Source: Nocardioides campestrisoli
Lineage (GTDB): Bacteria > Actinomycetota > Actinomycetes > Propionibacteriales > Nocardioidaceae
Direction of reading: 5' to 3'
Assembly (NCBI RefSeq): GCF_013624435.2
Contig: NZ_CP061768.1
Span: 3,004,001 to 3,068,000 of the forward strand
Length of the DNA: 64,000 nucleotides
A model generated the notes under the pieces. That model saw nothing but the letters and a program-made list of their open reading frames with translations, made no database searches and was not told the origin of the DNA. The translations under genes and the position numbers were made by a program. Positions within the stretch are counted from its first letter, which is position 1. Each line of letters opens with the position of its first letter. This document shows positions 58,065 to 64,000 of the stretch, one piece after another.

Positions 58065-59255
58065 ATGAAGGCCCTCCTCCTCGAGAACATCCACCCCAGC
58101 GCAGTCGCGGCGCTCGAGCGCCGAGGGGTCGAGGTCGAGCTGCGTCCCGGCTCCCTCTCCGAGCTCGAGCTGGTGGCCGCGCTGGAGGGCGTCAGCCTGC
58201 TGGGGATCCGCTCCAACACCCGCGTCACCCAGACCGTCCTGGACGCCGCACCGCAGCTGCTGGCCATCGGCTGCTTCTGCATCGGCACCAACCAGGTCGA
58301 CCTCGCCGCCGCCACCGAGCGCGGCGTCGCGGTCTTCAACGCGCCGTACTCCAACACCCGCAGCGTCGTGGAGCTGGTGATCGGCGAGATCATCGCCCTG
58401 GCCCGCCGCCTGCCGGAGAAGCTGCAGCGGATGCACGACGGCGTCTGGGACAAGTCCGCGCGCGGCAGCCACGAGGTCCGGGGGCGCACCCTGGGCATCA
58501 TCGGCTACGGCAACATCGGCACCCAGCTCTCCAACCTGGCCGAGGCGCTGGGCCTGCGCGTGGTCTTCTACGACACCGCCGACCGTCCCGCGCACGGCAA
58601 CGCCCAGCGGATGAACAGCCTGGAGGAGCTGCTGGAGGTCGCGGACGTCGTCAGCCTGCACGTGGACGGCCGCCCCGGCAACGAGGGCTTCTTCGGCGCC
58701 GAGCAGTTCGCCGCGATGAAGCCGCGCTCGCTGTTCATCAACGCCTCCCGCGGCATGGTCGTCGACGACCACGCGCTGCGCGACCACCTGCTGTCGGGCC
58801 ACATCGCCGGGGCGGCGCTCGACGTCTTCCCGGTCGAGCCGAAGGCGCAGGGCGACCCGTTCGAGTCGGTGCTGCGCGGCTTGGACAACGTCATCCTCAC
58901 CCCGCACGTGGGTGGCTCCACCCAGGAGGCGCAGGAGGAGATCGGCCGGTTCGTGGCGGGCAAGCTCTCCGGCTTCGCCTTCGAGGGCACCACCACCTTG
59001 TCGGTCAACCTGCCCGAGGTGAAGATGCCGTCGCTGACCGGGCACCGGATCGGGATCCTGCACCACAACGTGCCCGGCGTGCTGGCCGGGTTCAACGCCC
59101 TGCTCGCCGCCGAGGGCGACAACATCCTCGGTCAGCAGCTCGCCACCCGCGGGCCGGTCGGCTACGTCGTCACCGACGCGGCCGGCGACCTCTCCCCCAC
59201 GTCGTTGCAGCAGCTGCGCGACTCCGAGCACTCGCTCTGGGTCCGCACCTGGTAG
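58065..59255 (+). CDS. serA: D-3-phosphoglycerate dehydrogenase (E. coli-type, short form)
   Basis: The 396-residue protein follows the E. coli-type SerA pattern: LLLENIHPSAVAALERRGVEVE, IGCFCIGTNQVDLAAATERGVAVFNAPYSNTRSVVELVIGEI and the NAD motif LGIIGYGNIGTQLSNLAEALG. NASRGMVVDDHAL and LTPHVGGSTQEAQEEIG (catalytic His) follow, then a C-terminal ACT domain starting near LTGHRIGILHHNVPGVLAGFNALLAAEG. It starts serine synthesis. The ACT domain suggests serine feedback. Confidence 0.94.
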   Translation: MKALLLENIHPSAVAALERRGVEVELRPGSLSELELVAALEGVSLLGIRSNTRVTQTVLDAAPQLLAIGCFCIGTNQVDLAAATERGVAVFNAPYSNTRSVVELVIGEIIALARRLPEKLQRMHDGVWDKSARGSHEVRGRTLGIIGYGNIGTQLSNLAEALGLRVVFYDTADRPAHGNAQRMNSLEELLEVADVVSLHVDGRPGNEGFFGAEQFAAMKPRSLFINASRGMVVDDHALRDHLLSGHIAGAALDVFPVEPKAQGDPFESVLRGLDNVILTPHVGGSTQEAQEEIGRFVAGKLSGFAFEGTTTLSVNLPEVKMPSLTGHRIGILHHNVPGVLAGFNALLAAEGDNILGQQLATRGPVGYVVTDAAGDLSPTSLQQLRDSEHSLWVRTW

Positions 59256-59263
59256 CAGCCGGA

Positions 59264-59294
59264 GACGGGGCGACGGCCACGCCGTCGCCCCGTC
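59264..59294. terminator. Terminator after serA
   Basis: A perfect 14-bp stem (GACGGGGCGACGGC with GCCGTCGCCCCGTC) has a 3-nt loop. It lies 8 nt after the serA stop and 28 nt before the stop of the convergent flavoprotein gene, and can serve both. Confidence 0.9.
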
Positions 59295-59322
59295 CCGCGC
59301 AGTGACCGGAGAGCCGCCGCCC

Positions 59323-60735
59323 TCAGAAGCGGTGCAGCCGCCGTGCGGCCTCGGCGACCGAGCCGCTCATCGACGGGTAGACCGTGAACGCGTGCGCCAG
59401 CATGTCGGCGGTCAACGACTCCGCCACGGCGAGCGAGACCGGGTGGATCAGCTCGCTGGCCCGCGGCCCCACCACCACGCCACCGACCACGATGCCGGTG
59501 CCGGGACGGCAGAAGAGCTTGACGAAGCCGTCCTTGACGCCCTGCATCTTGGCCCGGGCGTTGCCGGCCAGCGGCAGGGTCACCACCTCGGCCTCGATCT
59601 CGCCGTTGTCGACCGCCTGCTGCGACCAGCCGACGGTGGCGATCTCGGGGGCGGTGAAGACGTTGGAGGAGACCTTCTTCAGGTCCAGCGGGGCCACGGC
59701 GTCGCCGAGGAAGTGCCACATCGCGATCCGGCCCTGCATCGCCGCGACCGAGGCGAGCATCAGCACGCCGGTGCAGTCACCGGCCGCGTAGACGCCGCGC
59801 GCCGAGGTGCGCGAGACCCGGTCGACCTTGATGAAGCCGCCCTCGTCGACCCGGACGCCGGCCTCCTCCAGACCCAGGTCGTGGGTCTTCGGCACCGAGC
59901 CGAGGGCCAGCACGCAGTGGGAGGCCTCGACGGTGCGCCCGTCGGTGAGGGTGACCGTGACCCGGTCCCCGGTCCGGGTGACCGACTCCATCCGCGACTT
60001 CGACAGCACGTTCATGCCACGCCGTACGGCGACCTGCTCGAGCACCGCGGACGCGTCGGCGTCCTCGCCGGGCAGCACCCGGTCGCGGGAGGAGACCAGG
60101 GTGACCGGGATGCCCAGCGCCAGGTAGGCGGAGGCGAACTCGGCGCCGGTGACCCCGGAGCCCACCACGACCAGGCTCTCGGGCACCTCGGTCAGGTCGT
60201 AGACCTGCTCCCAGGTGAGGATCCGCTCGCCGTCGGGCTGCGCGGAGGGCAGCGTGCGCGGCGCGGCGCCGGTGGCGACCAGCACCGCGTCGGCGGCCAG
60301 GGTCTCCGACCCGCCGTCGGCGAGCTCGACCACGACCTGCTGGGGGCCGCTCAACCGGCCGCGGCCGCGCACCACCCGGACGCCGTCGCGCTCGAGGCGC
60401 CGCTGGATGTCCGCGGACTGCTGGGCGGCGAGCTCCTTGACCCGGGCGTTGACCCGGGCCAGGTCGACCACGACCCGGGCGGCCTGGTCGCCCTCGGGGT
60501 CGACGAAGCTGACGCCGAGCTCGGCGGCGTCCTCGACCTCGGTCATCACCTCGGCGGTGGCGATCAGGGTCTTGGACGGGACACAGTCGGTGATGACCGC
60601 GGACCCGCCGATCCCGTCGGAGTCCACGATCGTCACCTCGGCGCCCAGCTGGGCCGCGACGTGCGCGGCCTCGTAGCCGCCGGGGCCGCCGCCGATGATG
60701 ACGACGCGGTCGGTGCTGGGGTTGTTGCTGCTCAT
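59323..60735 (-). CDS. LpdA-type NAD(P)H quinone reductase (dihydrolipoyl dehydrogenase paralogue lacking the redox disulfide)
   Basis: The 470-residue protein has the disulfide reductase fold: FAD motif VVIIGGGPGGYEAAHVAAQLGA, NAD motif VVVGSGVTGAEFASAYLALG and GVYAAGDCTGVLMLASVAAMQGR. The usual GGxCxNxGCxPSK is GGSAVITDCVPSK, so only one of the two active cysteines remains. The C-terminal His-Glu motif is also absent (FTVYPSMSGSVAEA). This matches the mycobacterial LpdA (Rv3303c) branch, which reduces quinones. It starts 2 nt after the lpd stop. Confidence 0.9.
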   Translation of the reverse strand: MSSNNPSTDRVVIIGGGPGGYEAAHVAAQLGAEVTIVDSDGIGGSAVITDCVPSKTLIATAEVMTEVEDAAELGVSFVDPEGDQAARVVVDLARVNARVKELAAQQSADIQRRLERDGVRVVRGRGRLSGPQQVVVELADGGSETLAADAVLVATGAAPRTLPSAQPDGERILTWEQVYDLTEVPESLVVVGSGVTGAEFASAYLALGIPVTLVSSRDRVLPGEDADASAVLEQVAVRRGMNVLSKSRMESVTRTGDRVTVTLTDGRTVEASHCVLALGSVPKTHDLGLEEAGVRVDEGGFIKVDRVSRTSARGVYAAGDCTGVLMLASVAAMQGRIAMWHFLGDAVAPLDLKKVSSNVFTAPEIATVGWSQQAVDNGEIEAEVVTLPLAGNARAKMQGVKDGFVKLFCRPGTGIVVGGVVVGPRASELIHPVSLAVAESLTADMLAHAFTVYPSMSGSVAEAARRLHRF

Positions 60736-60737
60736 CG

Positions 60738-62144
<1,407 letters not shown>

Positions 62145-62211
62145 GGACCCCACCCTAGGCTGCGCCCGGTGGGCGGCGTAACCCGGCTCTGGGCGCGGTA
62201 GCCTGCGGTCC

Positions 62212-62664
62212 GTGACGCTGTACGCCGCCTACGGGACCAACCTCGATCCGGCCCGCATGGGCGAGCGCTGTCCCCACTCCCCGCTGCGCTCCACCGGCTG
62301 GCTCACCGGGTGGCGGCTGACGTTCGGCGGCGAGGAGCACGGGTGGGACGGGGCGCTGGCCACGATCGTCGAGGACCCGGACGAGCAGGTGTTCGTCGCC
62401 GTCTACGACGTGACCGACGAGGACGTGGTGCTGCTCGACGGCTGGGAGTCCGCCGACACCGGGCTCTACCGCAAGACCCGGGTCCGGGTGCACACGCTGT
62501 CGGGCGAGGTCACCGCGTGGGCCTACGTGCTGGACTCCTGGGAGGGCGGGCTGCCCAGCGCCTCCTACCTCGGGGTGCTCGCGGACGCCGCCGAGTCGGC
62601 CGGGGCGCCCGACGACTACGTCTCGGCGCTGCGCCGCCGGACCTGCCGGTCCACCGGGCTCTGA
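62212..62664 (+). CDS. Gamma-glutamylcyclotransferase-like protein
   Basis: The 150-residue protein begins [21 protein letters not shown] (YGxN-like substrate loop), with [22 protein letters not shown] and [18 protein letters not shown], matching the GGCT/AIG2-like fold. Family members release 5-oxoproline from gamma-glutamyl compounds; the specific substrate is unknown. It starts with GTG and is divergent from lpdA. Confidence 0.85.
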   Translation: MTLYAAYGTNLDPARMGERCPHSPLRSTGWLTGWRLTFGGEEHGWDGALATIVEDPDEQVFVAVYDVTDEDVVLLDGWESADTGLYRKTRVRVHTLSGEVTAWAYVLDSWEGGLPSASYLGVLADAAESAGAPDDYVSALRRRTCRSTGL

Positions 62665-62676
62665 GCCGACCGCCGC

Positions 62677-63804
62677 TCAGAAGTTCAGGCGTACGTCGAG
62701 CTCGTCGCGCGTCATCCCGCCCGCGAACAGCAGGTCCGCGGCCAGCGAGCGGATCTGGGAGACCACCGCGGCCCGGTTGAGGGTCATCCGGTCGGTCAGC
62801 GACTCCATCGCGAGCCGCACCGCCTCGACCAGATTCTCCTCGGCGTCCTGAGGCAGCCCGGGCGCGGCGAAGTCGGACTCGAAGATCCGTACGCCGCGGC
62901 TCAGCGCCTCCACCGAGGCGGTCATCGACGGCGAGCACCGCTCCCCCATCCGCAGCATCGAGGAGAGCCGGCGGGCCAGCACCCGGGCGTCGCGGATCGC
63001 GTTGTCGACGTCGGTCAGGGCGCCGGCGTACCTCGCCACCTCGGGACGCTGCCGCCAGCGCACGGGCGACATCGCCGCCACCTCGGCGACGTTGGCGGCC
63101 GTGTTCTGCGCGGCGGTGACCCGCTCCTGCAGGCCACGGGCCCGGGCCAGCGTCGTCTCCGCGGCGCCCGGGTCGCCGGCGCGCATGGCCACGGCCAGCT
63201 CGTCGAGGATCCCCGCCAGCTCGGTGAGCAGCGGCCGGACCTCGCGGCCGAGGTCGCGGGTGGGGTTGCGCGGCAGCAGCAGCACCATCGCCAGCCCGCA
63301 CAGACCGCCCACCAGGGCGTCGAGGAACCGGGTCACCGCCGGGTCGGAGGCCCCGACGGCCGGTACCACGGCGGCCATCAGCACCCCGGAGTTGGCGGCC
63401 TGGGTGATCGCCACGCCGCGCAGCCCGGCGAAGAGCGCCGAGCTGGTGGCCAGCACGACCACCAGTGCGAGCTGCCAGGCGCCGCGGCCGATCGCCAGGA
63501 TCAGCAGCTCGCCCACCAGCACCCCGACGGCCACGCCGAGCACCAGCTCCAGCAGCATCCGCTGCCGCAGCCCCGCCCCGGCGACCAGCACGATCACCGC
63601 CGCGATCGGGGCGAAGAAGGCCTGCTGGTGGCCGAGCAGGTGCGTGGCGATGGCGTAGGCGCCGGCGGTCGCAGCCGCGAGCCGGAGCAGCTGGCGCCAG
63701 CGCCGGGCGACCGCCCGGCACCGGTCGGTCAGGGTCAGCCGGGGCTGGATGCCGGCGGCGCGCAGCACCCGATGGTGCACCGAGGCACGCGAGTCCTCGG
63801 TCAT
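62677..63804 (-). CDS. FUSC-family / aromatic acid exporter-like membrane protein
   Basis: The 375-residue protein has about six membrane helices in the first half, with RLAAATAGAYAIATHLLGHQQAFFAPIAAVIVLVAGAGLRQRMLLELVLGVAVGVLVGE as the typical FUSC/ArAE first block. A cytoplasmic helical domain follows (ILDELAVAMRAGDPGAAETTLARARGLQERV). The ATG at 63804 has GGAGG upstream. The exported substrate is unknown. Confidence 0.88.
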   Translation of the reverse strand: MTEDSRASVHHRVLRAAGIQPRLTLTDRCRAVARRWRQLLRLAAATAGAYAIATHLLGHQQAFFAPIAAVIVLVAGAGLRQRMLLELVLGVAVGVLVGELLILAIGRGAWQLALVVVLATSSALFAGLRGVAITQAANSGVLMAAVVPAVGASDPAVTRFLDALVGGLCGLAMVLLLPRNPTRDLGREVRPLLTELAGILDELAVAMRAGDPGAAETTLARARGLQERVTAAQNTAANVAEVAAMSPVRWRQRPEVARYAGALTDVDNAIRDARVLARRLSSMLRMGERCSPSMTASVEALSRGVRIFESDFAAPGLPQDAEENLVEAVRLAMESLTDRMTLNRAAVVSQIRSLAADLLFAGGMTRDELDVRLNF

Positions 63805-63898
63805 GGCTGCCTCCCCGGAGCGAAGCGGTGCGTCATGGCCACAAGCCTGCACCACCCGGGAGTGGCCCGACCAACGAGCCGCTGCCTAGGATCGGCAG

Positions 63899-64000
63899 GT
63901 GACCCAGACCGATCCCTTCGCCCTGGCCTCCGAGGCCGCCCAGACGCTGCGCGACCTGACCGGTGTGCAGACCCACGACGTCGCCCTGGTGCTGGGCTCG
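63899..64000 (+). CDS. Purine nucleoside phosphorylase, N-terminal part (runs off the window)
   Basis: The first 34 codons from a GTG at 63899 read VTQTDPFALASEAAQTLRDL and then THDVALVLGS, the start of trimeric purine nucleoside phosphorylases, whose phosphate loop begins with this LGSG. The rest lies beyond the right edge. Confidence 0.75.
   Translation, partial: MTQTDPFALASEAAQTLRDLTGVQTHDVALVLGS

Overview
The window is about 64 kb of very GC-rich DNA with many GTG and TTG starts, tightly overlapping genes and an actinobacterial gene set: acyl-CoA carboxylase with an epsilon subunit, a DUF222/13E12 HNH protein, several acyl-CoA dehydrogenases, an LpdA-type flavoprotein and a class III cyclase. 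It looks like a chromosomal segment of a Nocardioides-like member of the Propionibacteriales. The genus is inferred from gene content only. No tRNA, rRNA, insertion sequence, prophage or CRISPR array was seen.

The left third (2.7-17.1 kb) is the most unusual part and appears to be a dedicated vitamin B12 locus. Three transcription units each start with a cobalamin riboswitch: 13742-13845 on the minus strand, 13984-14098 on the plus strand and 16950-17060 on the minus strand. The first switch precedes eleven minus-strand genes (13670 down to 2682) that overlap or lie within 4 nt of each other. In order they encode two paralogous exported, C-terminally anchored proteins; an ECF-type transporter (EcfT-like, a two-domain ABC protein, an S-component-like membrane protein); and a complete MoxR / DUF58 / VWA / VWA / TPR (Bat-type) AAA+ module. 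The ABC protein has lost the Walker A lysine and the catalytic glutamate in both halves. The other two switches control convergent single genes that share a terminator. One encodes a secreted DUF4430 protein, resembling the beta domain of transcobalamin or intrinsic factor. The other encodes a secreted alpha/alpha-barrel protein, resembling the alpha domain. Together they look like a split, secreted intrinsic-factor-like B12 trap feeding a transporter whose ATPase looks dead and which is co-expressed with a MoxR-VWA machine.

The middle (17.2-36.4 kb) is a mosaic: a divergent DUF305 lipoprotein and LVIVD-repeat protein; an acyl-CoA dehydrogenase divergent from a TetR regulator with a clear operator candidate; secreted beta-propeller-like and Ig-like proteins; an HNH endonuclease-family gene; a GNAT acetyltransferase; hydrolases; a pappalysin-type metalloprotease; an FAD monooxygenase; and small stress- or redox-type proteins. 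Several intergenic spaces carry short tandem repeats of 7-19 nt.

The right part (36.4-64 kb) is mostly housekeeping: purE-purK, biotin protein ligase divergent from propionyl-CoA carboxylase beta and epsilon subunits and Maf, a cyclase/PH-domain pair, a tricarboxylate (TctCBA) transporter with a universal stress protein, an acyl-CoA dehydrogenase divergent from a biotin-carboxylase alpha subunit, pyruvate carboxylase, SerA, ArfB, dihydrolipoyl dehydrogenase followed by a cysteine-deficient LpdA paralogue, and the start of a purine nucleoside phosphorylase at the right edge. The product of propionyl-CoA carboxylase, methylmalonyl-CoA, is normally handled by a B12-dependent mutase. That is a plausible reason for the strong investment in B12 capture, but no mutase lies in this window.
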